This document shows, piece after piece, positions 46,500 through 59,112 of a DNA stretch of 64,000 bases. The translations under genes and the position numbers were made by a program. The notes beneath the pieces were generated by a model. That model worked only from the letters and a program-made list of their open reading frames with translations. It ran no database searches and was not told where the DNA came from. The stretch's first letter is position 1; each line of letters opens with the position of its first letter. Origin of the DNA: Elmis aenea (taxonomy: Eukaryota > Arthropoda > Insecta > Coleoptera > Elmidae); the NCBI GenBank assembly GCA_947652605.1, contig OX393577.1, forward strand, positions 32,305,466 to 32,369,465, given 5' to 3'.

Positions 46500-47646
46500 C
46501 AGTGGCGTGCGGTGACTTTTCAACCAGGGGATGCTGTCCAAAAAAACGAACGAAAAAAAAATATTTTTTTAAATTAATTTTATTCTATGATCTTTTTTAC
46601 AAAATTCGTCTATAGCAACATCATACAATCTTTTTTCATTTTTCATATTTAGCAACAATTTTTTTTCAATATTAAAGCGAGAGCAGACAGTCTATCGTCA
46701 TTTTGGCTGCTTCTGGTGAATGTTTTTTTCTTTTCATTGTCGAAAACGATCGTTCAGCCGATGCGCTCGTGGAAGGTATAGTGCAAATTAATTGTATTAA
46801 TTTAAATACTTCTGTCAAAACATCTTTTAGCTCATCTTTCACAATTAATTCTTTTATGCAATTTATAGATTTTAAATGAAAGTCGGGAGTCGAGTACAAG
46901 TAAACAAATTGACTTTTTAACTTCATAAAATCAAAGTATTTTCTACAAGTTGGCTGAAGTAATTATAATAGAAAATCCGGAAAATTCTTTTCATATTATT
47001 TAAATTTTCAATCAAAAATTGCAATTATTATTAACCACAGTTTCATCCATATTATGGGTCGTATTAAATAATAATCAAAATTCTAAGTAGCGAAACAGTG
47101 CACTAAAAATAGAGTTAAGCTTATTTAAATAGAAGAAGCTTGATTTAAAGAAAGTAAACAAAAATCAATTTACAACGGAAATGATTATTTTGTAGCGTGC
47201 GGTAATATCAATCGAGTGCGGCTGCCCTACCATATAACAGTTGCCCCACACAGAGGAACCATGAGAGTAATCGCTTCCCGTAGCTGTTAAGTAAAGCAAC
47301 GATGCGGGCAATAGACTAGGGACTGCATCGCAGTGCGCATGCGCCAAGAACGCAAATTTCGAATCCACAATCAGAAACGCATCCCTCAGTCGGGCTCACA
47401 ATCGCTAGCGCTGTGTATCGCACACATTTAGTCAGCCGCTCGCTGGATGTAGATTATATAACGCAAATTTTCGAGCAGGCAAAACATCGTATATAATAAA
47501 TAAAATTATCACGTAACAAAAAATTAAATCAAAGCGAAATAAAGCTACACGAAATTCAAATATGATACGGAAAAAAAATATTCTTGACGTGAATTTTAGG
47601 GGATGCGCCGCATCCAACGCATCCATGGACGGACCGCACGCCACTG
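46500..47646. mobile_element. internally deleted hAT transposon, 1,147 bp
   Basis: CAGTGGCGTGCGGTGACTTT at the left and GACGGACCGCACGCCACTG at the right, with a perfect 8-bp duplication ATAGGTAC (46492-46499, 47647-47654). Inside, the left part encodes the C-terminal end of a hAT transposase on the minus strand, while the right part has GC-richer subterminal DNA (47190-47440). A full hAT element is 2.5-4 kb, so most of the transposase is gone. Confidence 0.93.
46672..46926 (-). pseudogene. hAT transposase C-terminal dimerisation fragment
   Basis: 84 codons ending in IPSTSASAERSFSTMKRKK and the usual last helix (SPEAAKMTIDCLLSL). This is the C-terminal dimerisation region of hAT transposases of the ZMYM/TTF-type group. 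The BED finger, the RNase-H core and its acidic residues are missing. The frame itself is intact, so the deletion is recent or the frame survived by chance. It stops at a position that fits the family's usual end. Confidence 0.88.
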
Positions 47647-47654
47647 ATAGGTAC

Positions 47655-50600
47655 CTATATTCAGCGTAAAGGTGCTAAAAATACGAATTCATTTTAAACA
47701 GTTGGTCATTTGATGTTTCTAAATGCATCAAAATTTTAGTAAATTTCTTTAAAAAAGAGTGTATGTACTTGACAAGTAAAAATATAAATTTGTATGTACT
47801 TTTTAACTACGAATCTGTAAATGTTTGTGACCCTGTAATTAGATAAAATCTTATTTAATAACTACAATTAAGGCAACAGAATAAAATTGTTATATGTATA
47901 ATAGTGTATCTTGTAAAAAAATTGGTAATTTGTTCAATGCTGTAAATAGAATGTTTTAAAATACTTGCCGTATTAAGTAAAATTTGAGGTTTAATGATCA
48001 AAAAACTATAAAAATGAGGCTGTATAGGAAATGTACAAACATAATCACACACAGATGCCATTTGTTTTTATCATTCTCAAAATAACTTAAAATTATTTTC
48101 CAATTAAATATTGACTACACAATTTGGTAATAAATGAATTTTGTACAATTTGCAAAAGTGCGAAATAAATACGCCGAAAGTAACAATATTTAATTTCAGG
48201 TTTCATAACGGCGTTTACACCCTTTTAAAGTGTTCAGTTGTAAACTCAGCATTTATAACGACAGTGCAAGTATTATTTATAGTTTTGTGAACCATTAACG
48301 TTCACATTGTGACTTACTGAAACGATTATAACAATAAAAAAATCAATTTAATCAAAAAGAAATTTACTTTGACATGGTTAACAAAAAAGCACTTTAGGAA
48401 ATTAACTGTGGCCCGTGAAAAAGTTCAAGTGTTTGGTATATGCTATCATCGATTTTAGTCTCAATTGTGTCATAATAAAATGAAATGTAGCGATACAATC
48501 ATTTTAGCAAATAACTATTAATAAAGTATTTTGCTAATTCGCTTACTGCAAATAATAATTAAGTATTACATGTTATGCACAAGTACTACAATTTATTTGT
48601 TTTGTATCTATCCACGAATTGTATATTTGATGATTGATTATTCTTAATTATTTAATTTTTAACCTACTAAATCCAAATTTTAAAATTACATTAAAATTAG
48701 ACATAAAAATTGTAATTTTTATAATTACACTTAAATAATCTATGAATTAATTTATAATTATTGCTGTATATAAATAAAGTTGGTTAAAAAAGGGAAAATT
48801 TAAAAGACATTTTATCATAACTTGAGATTTTTGGTGTGCAAATTTGATGCTAAAAACTCAACTACTTTCGGATCTAAATGTAATATTTTCGCAGAAGGAG
48901 AGTAATTCTGCATGATTTATAGTTCCTTTGAAATTGCTGCGCCTCTAGTGGTTCCGGCTGTGATTTTACTCTTTCCTTTTGAAAAAGTCAAATGTTGGGT
49001 ACAATTTTATTATTTGACATTGCTGTTTAACTACTCTACACCTCCATAACTTTATCATTATACGCCAAGTCATGAGTTCTCGCCTATTTTTTTTATTCCG
49101 GTAGTACTCAAGTTTTCATCTAAACAGTAACCGGTAAGAAACAAATTTCACTAATCATCATAAAATAGTAGCGGCCGAGAAAGTGAAATAATTTTATCTT
49201 TAAATTATTAACAGACACAATATGCACAATTACACACATTAAAAAAATCGCTTGCTACGTAAATTTAAAGATAATTATGTTGATATAACTTTTGAAATAT
49301 CGCAATATTAATTTTTTAGTTTTGTGATGTATCGCGACAAGGTTTTCGATTTTTATGGCCATTAACTTGAATACATAAAAATTGTATACCATAAGAAAGT
49401 TTAGGAGCATGCAAATAATGTATTCGACAATATAGAATGCAACTTATCAAAAATTTAAATTGATAAATAACAATTTAAAATCGGATATATCAAAAACCAT
49501 TATGAATGTACCTATGTTAAATCTAGAAACAATAAAAAAAGGCTTGGTATTTCTTTAAAGTTTTGTATCAAACACTACAGCTTTTTCTCTTAAAATAAAT
49601 AAGTTGAGGACTGGATATTTCTTGATGGGACACCCTGTATATAAGTAGAATTATTTGAGACCTTATTAGACTAAAGCATTGTTAATTAGGTCTTTGTATC
49701 AACCGTAATGATATAATTTATTGACTGGAACAAATTTTCTCTAGTTTTATAAAAAACGACTTTAAAATTTTAAGTTTTCTGTATATGTCACATTAGATGA
49801 AAATCTTTTCTAAAGTTTTATAATGAAATATTGATCTAAAATAACTATTTTACGGTTCAAATTTTAATTAATGCCGTCGGTCTTTTACTTAAATGACTAT
49901 TACTTAGCTCAAAAATATTGTATTAGACAAAGTATCCCTAAATTGTGTATTTTAAATCTTAGCTGCATTAAAAAACTATTAAACTATAAAAGTGAAATAT
50001 CAATCGGTCACATAAATACGGATTTACCTAATTTAGTTCGCATATAAAATAGATCCGTGTTTTCTTTGGATATAATTCTTGATTTTCGACATTTATGTAT
50101 AATCGAAACCAATAAACGATCATAAAATTTCATGTAAAAAACGAATACCACATAATTTTTTTACTGTTTTAATAACAATAATCACTAATGTCGAGTATTT
50201 GGTTTTACTAAAAAACTATGAAGTAAAACTGAAAGTATAACGAAGGCAGTGAAAGCAAAAACTACGTAGTTAATAAAATTTTTCTATCACAGACTACTTA
50301 TAAGACAATAGAAAGTGGTTTTTAACTTAATTTATCATTGCTGCTAGCGGTATAAGACAATTTATGACAATTTGATGAAATATCAATTAAATGAAATAGC
50401 TATTCGGTTATGTTTGGTGACTAACCTTAAGTTTGTTGATTCGAAACTGTGGTCAATCATGATAGCAAGTTACTAGACTTAAAAACAAATAGAAATTTTG
50501 TAGAAAATATTAGTGTAGCAAACTTTATGACAGCAAACTTTCTTATGAAAGCTAACTCTACAATACTGCTCAAAGGGATAATTTTAAAACGACAATTAAA

Positions 50601-50762
50601 CGATAGAAGATTAATAACTGCATAACTTAAAGTGAGACTATTTGAATATTTTTGATTACATTTTAAGAGAAAATATTAATGACCTCACTGCTTAATGCTT
50701 ATTAGCGTAACAAACCTTAAATTGGTATTGTATTAAAAAAAGTTGACTCAATAAAATATACT
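47655..50762. other. intronic stretch, nothing firm
   Basis: AT-rich. GGGACACCCTGTATATAAGT at 49627 is a lone copy of the shared CACCCTGTATA motif. The frames at 47855-48061 and elsewhere look like chance. Confidence 0.4.
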
Positions 50763-51290
50763 AATACAAGATGGTTTACCCGGCGTTGCAAGGGCGATTA
50801 CAATTTTAATTACTGTTTTAACTTGAATAAGCCCAATAATTCCAAATCATACACAAATGACATACTCTGATCAATCATCTTTTCATTTTCTTATAATTCC
50901 TTAAAAAATAACTATTTATTGCTTAAAAATTGAATAATAACTCAAATTTATTTTCTTTAGTCTTGTTTCAATTAAAAATGTACTAATAAAAATAATACTT
51001 CATGTACATTTATTACTAATTGTATACAAAACAATCTTTACTTGTGAAATATCGTGTTATGACCAGGTATTTGCCGACGTAAGATCGAATCCTGTCCAGG
51101 TAATTTTTTTTTTTTTAAAATTGGTAATATGTGCTTGTACTTAAAGTTTGGCGTTAGATCTGCAAGGTCCTAAATAGTAACTGTGCAAAATTTGGTCCCG
51201 ATCGGTCAACGGACCTAGGATTCTATAGCGAACAAACAAATAAACAAACAAACAAACAAACAAACAAACAAGCTCTTTTATATATATAGA
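50763..51290 (+). mobile_element. retroposon (SINE or LINE tail) ending in (AAAC)n
   Basis: TTTACCCGGCGTTGCAAGGG at the left is a signature seen in insect retroposon tails. Near the right end AAATTTGGTCCCGATCGGTC and TATAGCGAACAAACAAATAA lead into seven or more AAAC units (51230-51271) and TATATATA. At 51081-51098 AGATCGAATCCTGTCC resembles a tRNA B box (GGTTCGAATCC), so the right half could be a tRNA-derived SINE. I cannot tell whether it is one unit or two. Confidence 0.6.
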
Positions 51291-51917
51291 TTTTCTATAA
51301 AGCAATTTGTACGTTTATTAACAAATATATTTAAAAACGATTGAACCAAACCATATGCACGCAAATTAATAAATCAAAAGTATTTTTATGAAATATTGTC
51401 GAGATAAAATTTCAAGAAGCTTGCCAAGCTCAAATTGCAAGTCGGAACTTCGTTTATCATGCGAACACCAAAAGAGGAAAAATAGACTTCTCGTTCAAAA
51501 CGAAACATTCCAGACTATCTTCAATCACTTTTAGCATACAGAATTTCGTGGAGTTATGTTTTTACGAATTTTTAAATCGGCGATTTGTTATTTATTTTCA
51601 TTTCTCTTACATTTTTGTTTAAAAATTATATAAATTTGCTGATATAAAAGCGTTTTTTATTGTAATATCTTGCTTGACATTTATTCATTCAACTGACAAA
51701 TTAAGTTCTAAGCGACTTGTTCATGTTCCTACCCTTGTAGCAATATGAACTGTTGTTGGCATTAAATATCTGTTACAAAAGGGGCGTACTAAAATTAGTT
51801 TTTTTTGTATAAGTACTTAATTATTTATTTTTTTTAAATTAAAATTTCTCTTTATTACCTCAGACTGTAGACTTAACATTTATCGCGAGAATAAATATCC
51901 TAATTCTTCAATTACAT

Positions 51918-52151
51918 CAGGGATGAGCAACTTACCCCGGCTCACTTTTTTGTGCGGCCCGTCAAAGTTTTACTTTTTGACCTTTTAAATATAATACGGT
52001 TGTTATTTTGTTCATTTTGTTAATAAAGCGACAATTTGTGCTTATCATCTAGTGTTCATATTTTAATACGTTTCTTACATGCGGCCCGCACAAAATTTTT
52101 AATTTTATAGTTGGCCCGTTCCCCGTTATAAAAAAAAGTTGCTCATCCCTG
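51918..52151. mobile_element. hAT MITE, 234 bp
   Basis: CAGGGATGAGCAACTTACCC at the left and AAGTTGCTCATCCCTG at the right. Flanks AATTACAT and AATTAAGT match at 6 of 8 positions, a decayed duplication. GTGCGGCCCG and its inverse CGGCCCGCAC are the subterminal marks. Very close to known hAT termini of the CAGGGATGNGCAAC kind. Confidence 0.85.
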
Positions 52152-53553
52152 AATTAAGTAAGTAGTAATTAAAAGTAGAGATGCACCGATAAGATAATTG
52201 TCCGATTACTTTATTTGGATTTAAGTTGGTTTTTTAAATAATGACAAAAACATTTACATAGTAATTATTACGCCTCTAAAATGAAGAAACTCTGATCTAC
52301 CTATATTACGATTTAAAAATAATAAAAATAATTATATGAGTACATTTTTATTATTAATTCATTAATTCAATTATGCAGTTGCAGATAAAGTGGAAGAAAA
52401 TAATAACAAATAATGATAATAAAATTTCTTAAGGGGCTACATACACATAGGTAGGTCAAAAAACTGATTTTTCAAAAATATCTTTCTTTGATACCTAGTA
52501 TAACCTTTTATTTATATTCTCTGAAAATTTTGATAAACAAATCCAAAAATTGGCGAAGTTACAGCTGGTCAAGCGCCCCCTTGCGCGCCTGTATAATGCT
52601 GTCGTTATATCGTAAATCTTACTTCTAAAACGCTCACTCAAACTCATTAGCCCGCTTAAACGGAGAGTTGATTTATACTTGCGAACTCCAAAATCCGCCA
52701 TTTTCAGTACTAAATAAGCGCACATACAGCAGTGAGACAATGTTGCAAGACGCATTCACACTCTTGGCAACAGCGCTGCGTGACCGCGTCTCAGCGTTTT
52801 TCTCAAAATAGTGTTCCTAAAAACGGAAACCATTATATCTCAATAACGGATAGACTGATTGACATGAGATGACAGTGAATCTTGATTTAATTATCTAGTC
52901 TTTATCATAGGATTTTTCTTTTAAACGTTGTAGTTCATTTTTTATAAATCAAAGTCAAATTTGTAGTCCAAAATCCGAAACTTACATTCAGATGTCTGTC
53001 ATTTTGTAAAAAATTGAAAAAAAATCGGCTACATCATAGACGGTTTTTTTCTGTCTACTCTAAAAATATTAAAAAAAACTAAAGATGATAATATGATGGT
53101 TACAGTAGAAGTGACTACCACAAGTTTCCTTGTGACATTTACTCTACTTTTACCCAGACCCTTGTCCCTTAATTGAAATTCAAATATTGGAAGTCTTTGT
53201 GAAAAAATCATTAAAAAAGAGCGACAAAACAAATGCTAAAATGTATACTAAATTGATTAGAACATGCCAAATAAATTAATACGATAGATGTCACAATAGT
53301 TATATTATACAAATAAACTTATTTTTCAAAAGTAGGAAACTATAAACAAAATTTACACTTAATGGAGGTTTATGTGAAAAGTTGAAAAAACTATAATTTA
53401 ATTTTAAAAAAACAACAATTTTTTCAAGTCATATTCTGTTTAGTATATTATCTATCGAGGATTTACATTGTATGGTTATTTTACAAGCGTATTTGATATT
53501 GGTTATGTAGAAAAGTCTTCAACATACAAATTTGACTGATCGACTATAAATTA
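52152..53553. repeat. possible unclassified repeat at 52436-52800, otherwise nothing
   Basis: From GGGGCTACATACACATAGGT on, the DNA is much less AT-rich, and the minus strand keeps an 86-codon frame (52495-52755) with no domain I know. The sharp change in composition suggests an inserted repeat. No inverted or direct ends were found. 52800-53553 is ordinary AT-rich sequence. Confidence 0.4.
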
Positions 53554-54066
53554 CAGTGGACCCTCGAACTTCGAACGGTTTAATATTCGAACAACTTTAA
53601 ACTCGAACAAAAAATTCGAGGAAAATCCAGTTTTGAAAATCGACCAAAAACTCGAAAGTCGAATAAAGAATCTGTTTTTCATGCGTTTCATCTATTTCTT
53701 TAGGTTATTTATATATTATCCTTAATAATATCCATTCAGTAATATTCCCCTACTAGTATTACTGATTTATTATTATACCTACAATCTTTTTCAGGTAAGT
53801 GCTTTTAGGTATGTATCTGTTAGGTATGTACCATCATAAATGAAATCATTCAATTATTGAAATTAAATATATGTTCTTGTTTTATTATTATTTACCTATA
53901 AGGTCCTTTGAAATAGGCACTTAAAATGTTTAACATTGGGTATATTTTGGGGGTTTGGAAGGATTAATTCAATTTACATTATTTTTTAAAAGAAAATTTA
54001 TTTCGAAAGTTGAAAAACTTGAAAGTCGAACCGTCTTATAATGAGAATGTGTTCGAGGGTCCACTG
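53554..54066. mobile_element. pogo/Tigger-like MITE, 513 bp
   Basis: CAGTGGACCCTCGAAC at the left and GTTCGAGGGTCCACTG at the right are perfect inverse tips. TA precedes the left tip and CA follows the right, a TA site with one change. CTCGAA/TTCGAA-type motifs recur in the first 150 bp (CTCGAACAAAAAATTCGAGG). CAGTNGACCCTCGAA is the classic tip of Tigger elements. Confidence 0.88.
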
Positions 54067-54217
54067 CAGATATAATTCATAATATTAAAAAAAATATATT
54101 TACCTTTTAATAACGCGAGGGTATGTTCCTTTGATATTATTAACTATTGACCATTATTAAACTGTCTAGGGTAATTTTTTTTTAAATCGGTCTCAATATA
54201 TAGGTAATTAATACATA

Positions 54218-55505
54218 CCGGGTGTAAATGAAGTGTGGTACACCCCCTTTTTTTTCTTTAGTTTTAATTTTAAATAAATGAAATTTTAAACATATGATAT
54301 GTGCAAAAAACCGGGCTTTTTAAGCACATGCACACATTTGTTTCACTTCCGGTTTCGCCGGAAATGACCCCAACTTTGTTATTTTAAATAGAACACCCTG
54401 TATATTTTTACATTTTTGGAAAGATGAAGCGATTTTGGATACAAATGCACTATTTTGGTTAATTTTTATAACCTCAAATTTTTTTTTAAACAATTTTTTT
54501 TTTTATAAAGGGTGCCGTGACCTGCACAAATTGTTTTTTATTATGTTAACAATTGTCCAAAAAACGTTTTTGTAAATTTTAAATGACATTTAGGTTACTT
54601 TAATCGGCGTTGAAGGTTGCGGAATCGGTTTTTTGACAAAAAGTCAATTTTTTTAAATGGAACCATGCTGGTACTAGCGGTTATTTTAATCAAGCATCTT
54701 CTAACAAATCCATCGATACCAATAACTTGTATTTTTATTAAGAGTCTGCTTCAAAAATTTCAAATTATTGTGAAAATTTATTAAGAGATCCTCTAAATCG
54801 CAGTAATCTAATTATGTAAAGATGATTACCAAAATTTTTAGACTTTTTAATTAAATGACTATAGTAGTTAAACATAAAACAACGATCATTTGTTTTGTTG
54901 TAGTTATGCACAGTGTACTGCGATTAACAGGATCTCTTAATAAATTTTCACAATAAATTAAAGTTTTTGAAGCGAACTCTTAATAAAAATACAAGTTATT
55001 GGTATCGATGGATTCGTTAGAAGATGCTCCATTTAAATAACCGCCAGTACCAGCATGGTTCCATTTAAAAAAATTGACTTTTTGTCAAAAAACCGATTCC
55101 GCAACCTTCAAAGCCGATTAAAGTTACCTAAATGTCATTTAAAATTTACAAAAACGTTTTTTGGACAATTGTTGACATAATAAAAAACAATTTGTGCAGG
55201 TCACGGCACCCTTAATAAAAAACTAAATTTTGTTTAAAAAAAGTTTTGAGGTTATAAAAATTAACCAAAATAGTGCATTTGTATCCAACATCGCTTCCTC
55301 TTTCCAAAAATGTAAAAATATACAAGGTGTTCCATTTAAAATAACAAAGTTGGGGTCATTTCCGGCAAAACCGGAAGTGGAACAAATATGTGCAACGGCT
55401 CAAAAAGCCAGGTTCTTTGCACATATCATATGTCTAAATTTTCATTAATCTAAAATCAAAACTAAAGAAAAAAAAGGGGGTGTACCACACTTCATTTACA
55501 CCCGG
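54218..55505. mobile_element. 1,288-bp foldback element, copy 2
   Basis: TA|CCGGGTGTAAATG at the left and CATTTACACCCGG|TA at the right, with the same length as the copy at 27728-29015. The spacer near 54812-54920 is in the opposite orientation to copy 1: here GATTACCAAAATTTTTAGAC comes first and ACAACGATCATTTGTTTTGT later, which means insertion in the other direction. The arms differ by scattered point changes. The frame 55230-55448 is the arm sequence, not a gene. Confidence 0.92.
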
Positions 55506-55926
55506 TATATGAGCAATCGTAAAGTTGATTTAGGTTGTCTTCAAATTGTCGTATTAGACTGATAGTTAATTATATGAATTAAAGCAGAACTGTGCACCAA
55601 GTTTTTGATTTATTGTTCTTACGTTTTCATAGCTACTGGTGCTTTATTATCTACGTGATATTTTATAATGAACTCATTTACATGGTGCAAATATTTGCAA
55701 TTGAACAAGATCAATGAAAGGTACGTGCATAAATTGTAAAGAACTTAAGGATGAACATAATTTTACTAACTAGACAATTATGGTTGTGTGAATTAAAATA
55801 TAATATCTAACAATATCTATTATAATAATAGGCGACTATATTATAAATTAAATATGTATACTATAGGTTTTGTCAACTACCGACCAAACATCAATATGAG
55901 GTATTAGAGCAAAGCTTTAGCATTGT
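55506..55926. other. intronic spacer, nothing recognised
   Basis: AT-rich sequence between the second foldback and the split hAT MITE. Confidence 0.4.
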
Positions 55927-56181
55927 GTACGCTAGCGGTTTCCAAACGTATTTTGTCGTGTAACCCTTAAACGAATGTTCAAACATTGCGGAACTCTAAC
56001 CATACCTACAACAGTTTACGAACTCCTAATTTTAATAAGACAATTAATTAAACAAAATTTATTTTATTCATACATAGTAGTAGTCTTTATTTGTTCTGAA
56101 AAATCCAAAAAGGCGTAGAACATGTCACAGTAATGATATAAAAAATACACATATATACGAATATATACAACACAATTATAA

Positions 56182-56795
56182 TTACTTAAAGGAGTTTTTA
56201 AAGTAATCGTCATTAAGGTATTCACTAACTCCATAGTAAGCTTTAGAAATTAGGACATTTCTTAATCTTTTCTTCAAGTCAGGAGTGCGTAGATTTTTTA
56301 TACTCTCAGGTGATGTATTAAATTTGTTATATATTGCAATAATTATAGAGGCAACATTTTTTTGAAGATAAGTATATTTGAAGCAATCGGGCTTAAGATT
56401 TTTTTTATGTCGTGTATTGGCTGCATGGTTTCTTATATTCACTTCAAACAGATCAAAATTATTTCTTACGAAAAGGATGGCTTCGAGAATGAATAGGCCG
56501 TAAAAAGTTAATATTTCTTTGTCACGAAAAGTGTCTTTACAATGATCTCGGTAGTTTAGACCAAAAATAGTTCTTATACATCGCTTTTGTATAATAAAGA
56601 GGCGTGCAGAGTCACTAGCGTTACCCCAAAAAATTATAGCATAACGTAACCTAGATTCAACATACGCATGATATGCAGTTTTGGCCGCGTTTGTACTGAC
56701 TAATTTTTTTAGGTTTTTTAGTGCGAAAGGATACCGTGACAGGCTTTGTGACAGGCGTTCGATGTGGTATGACCAGTCCAGTCTAGAGTCAATTA
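56182..56795 (-). pseudogene. LINE ORF2 C-terminal part after the frameshift
   Basis: Removing one base after FLGL restores the reading frame: VIDSRLDWSYHIERL, then ALKNLKKLVSTNAAKTAYHA, YVESRLRYAIIFWGNAS, and IIQKRCIRTIFGL, the usual thumb and tail of Jockey-superfamily reverse transcriptases. It is open without another stop to the natural end FKNSFK at 56182. The rest of the ORF2 frame is sound, so the break is probably young or a sequencing error. A programmed frameshift at this place would be unusual for the group. Confidence 0.88.
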
Positions 56796-59106
56796 CCTAA
56801 ACCAAGAAATGATATTTTATTAACAACATTTATAGTTGTGGAATTGTTTTTAAGTTTTAGGTCGGAGGTTAATTTACTTTGTGAAAACTTTATTACTTGA
56901 GTTTTATTGACATTTAAGGTTAGATTGTTTAATGTGAACCAAAGTTGGAGTTGGCCTAAGCAGTCAAAGAGTTTTTGTTCAGAATTTTTTGAATCCGAGT
57001 CACTAATAATAGCAGATGTGTCATCGGCAAATTGTATAAGGGAAGTTTTGGCAAAAACTGGAAGATCATTTGTGTACAGTATGTATAACAGGGGGCCTAA
57101 GATTGATCCTTGCGGGACTCCTTTTTTGATTGTCTTTTTGTTTGATTTTAGAATTTTACCTGAAGAGTCTTTTCCGGCAACATATTGGTTTCTTTCCGAA
57201 AGATAAGATTTTATAAGGTTATGGGCGGTCCCTCGTATACCATAGTGTTCTAATTTTGTTAGCAGTATCTCGTGGTCAACACTATCGAAAGCTTTTGAGA
57301 GATCAACACACATGACCATGGTGTGTTTGTCTTTATTGAGGGATTGAAGTACATTTCGGATTGCCATATAAATAGCGCGGGTAGTTGTTTTGCCTTTTCT
57401 GAATCCATTTTGAGAGTTGTTTATTAAGCCAAAGTGTTCTACGTAATTTTCAATTCGGTTGTAGATTATTTTTTCAAATATCTTACTAATGTTTGTGAGG
57501 ATGGCTATGGGTCTATAGTTTCCTATGTCACTTAAATCCCCTTTTTTGTGAATTGGTTTGATTTTTGCACATTTAAGTTTGTTAGGAAATATGCCATTTT
57601 TTAATGAGAGATTTATAATGTGACTTAGAGGTCCAGATATTAAGTCGGCAGTATATTTTAAGAGGTTTGTTGGGATTTCATCTTCTCCTGTTGATTTTGT
57701 GTTTTTAAGTGACATTATGGTTTTATAGACTTCCTCGTAAGAAGTGGGACGTAGATAAATAGACATATTATTATGTTTGAAGTGGCTGGTTTCAGAAATG
57801 GTCCCATCCGTATTGTCGGGGCACATATTTATAAATCGTTCGTTGACGTTGTTTAATATATCTAATGGGTTTTCACCTGTATTTTTGACATTTTTGATGA
57901 AATTGTCTTCTTGTTGCTTTTTTCCCATGTAGTTGCCTATTACTTCCCATGTCGCTTTGCTTTTGTTTTTTGCCGTTTTAATGTATTTTTCGTCAGTGAG
58001 TCGTTTTGCAAGACGAATGGTGCTTTTTAATATTTTTGAATATGTTTTGAAGTATTCCTCGAATATTCGACCTTCTCTGTAATCTAAATATAGTTGTCGT
58101 TTGTTAGAACAGGATGTTTTGATGCCGATAGTGATCCAATTTCTGTGGTTTGACATTTTTTTAATGGTTTTCGGTTTGAAAATGGTTTCAAAGAATTCTT
58201 TATATATTTTTAAAAAAATATCGTAAGCCGAGTTTATGTCAGATGATAGATATACTTCATCCCAGTTACTGTTTGTAAGGTTTGCTCTAAATTCTTCTAG
58301 TTTATTGTTAGAGAAGATCCTTGTGGTTATATTTTTAGGGATGTTGTCCTTGTGATGAACTTTCTCAATCTTTACTTCGACTGACTGGCCGTAGTGATCA
58401 GACAGCGCTGTTTGGATAACTGTCCCACAACTTTTAGGGTCTGTGTCATGAAAGTTTTTGATAAAAATGCAGTCAATTAGAGATTTTGATTGTTTAGTAA
58501 CCCGGGTCGCTTCAAATATTGTTTGTTCATAGTTTTGACTATGGAGTATGTCGAGAAACAGTTTACTATTTTTACTTTTATTTAGCAAGCAAATATTGAA
58601 ATCACCTGTGAGTATAATTTTATATTCTGAGAAAGTAACGAAGCTTTCTACTAGAAATTTCTCAAGACAGTTGAAGAAAATATCAAGAGAGCCTAAATTG
58701 GTTCTATAAATACAAACGATAATAATTTTAAAAATTTTGTTTATGATACAAGAGCACTCGAATTGACCTTCAATATTGTAAAGTGAAAGATTTTCTAATT
58801 CTCTAAAGTCATTTAGTTCACTGAGAACGAATATACATGTTCCTCCGTGTTGCATGGTCGATCTTGCATAGTAGGATACTAATGTATATCCTGGTATGTT
58901 GAGGCACTGTAGTTCTTCAGGTGTGCACCAGTGTTCACTTAGGGCTAGGATGTGTGGTTTTAATTTGATTGTATTAAGTGTCAACTCGAGTTCTAAGGTT
59001 TTGTTTCGTAAGCATTGGATATTGTGATGGAAAACATGGAGAGTGTCATTATTTTTTGTTTGTTTTGTGTGGGTGACCGATTCTTGCTCCTTAGTGGGGC
59101 ACGTCG
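56789..59106 (-). CDS. LINE ORF2, endonuclease and reverse transcriptase (to the frameshift)
   Basis: The frame is open from just after a TAG at about 59127, overlaps the ORF1 stop, and has no in-frame ATG before the endonuclease, so initiation may depend on reinitiation or a non-ATG codon. Endonuclease: HHNIQCLRNK at the start, LSEHWC with the catalytic Glu, GDFNICLL, and SDHYGQSVEV with the terminal Asp-His. Reverse transcriptase: FRKGKTTTRAIYMAIRN, DLSKAFDSVDH, KKGVPQGSILGPLLY, and QFADDTSAIIS with the two metal-binding Asp. After FLGL a one-base frameshift leads to a stop; the protein continues in the next frame at 56182-56795. Confidence 0.9.
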
Positions 59107-59112
59107 TTGGGT

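Noticed and set aside
51040..51105. A functional tRNA gene
   Set aside because: Only a B-box-like word is present; no cloverleaf, A box or acceptor stem could be drawn.
51230..51275. CRISPR-like direct repeats
   Set aside because: They are simple AAAC units at a retroposon tail, with no spacers.
56907..57206. 99-codon plus-strand frame
   Set aside because: It is the shadow of the LINE reverse transcriptase on the other strand.
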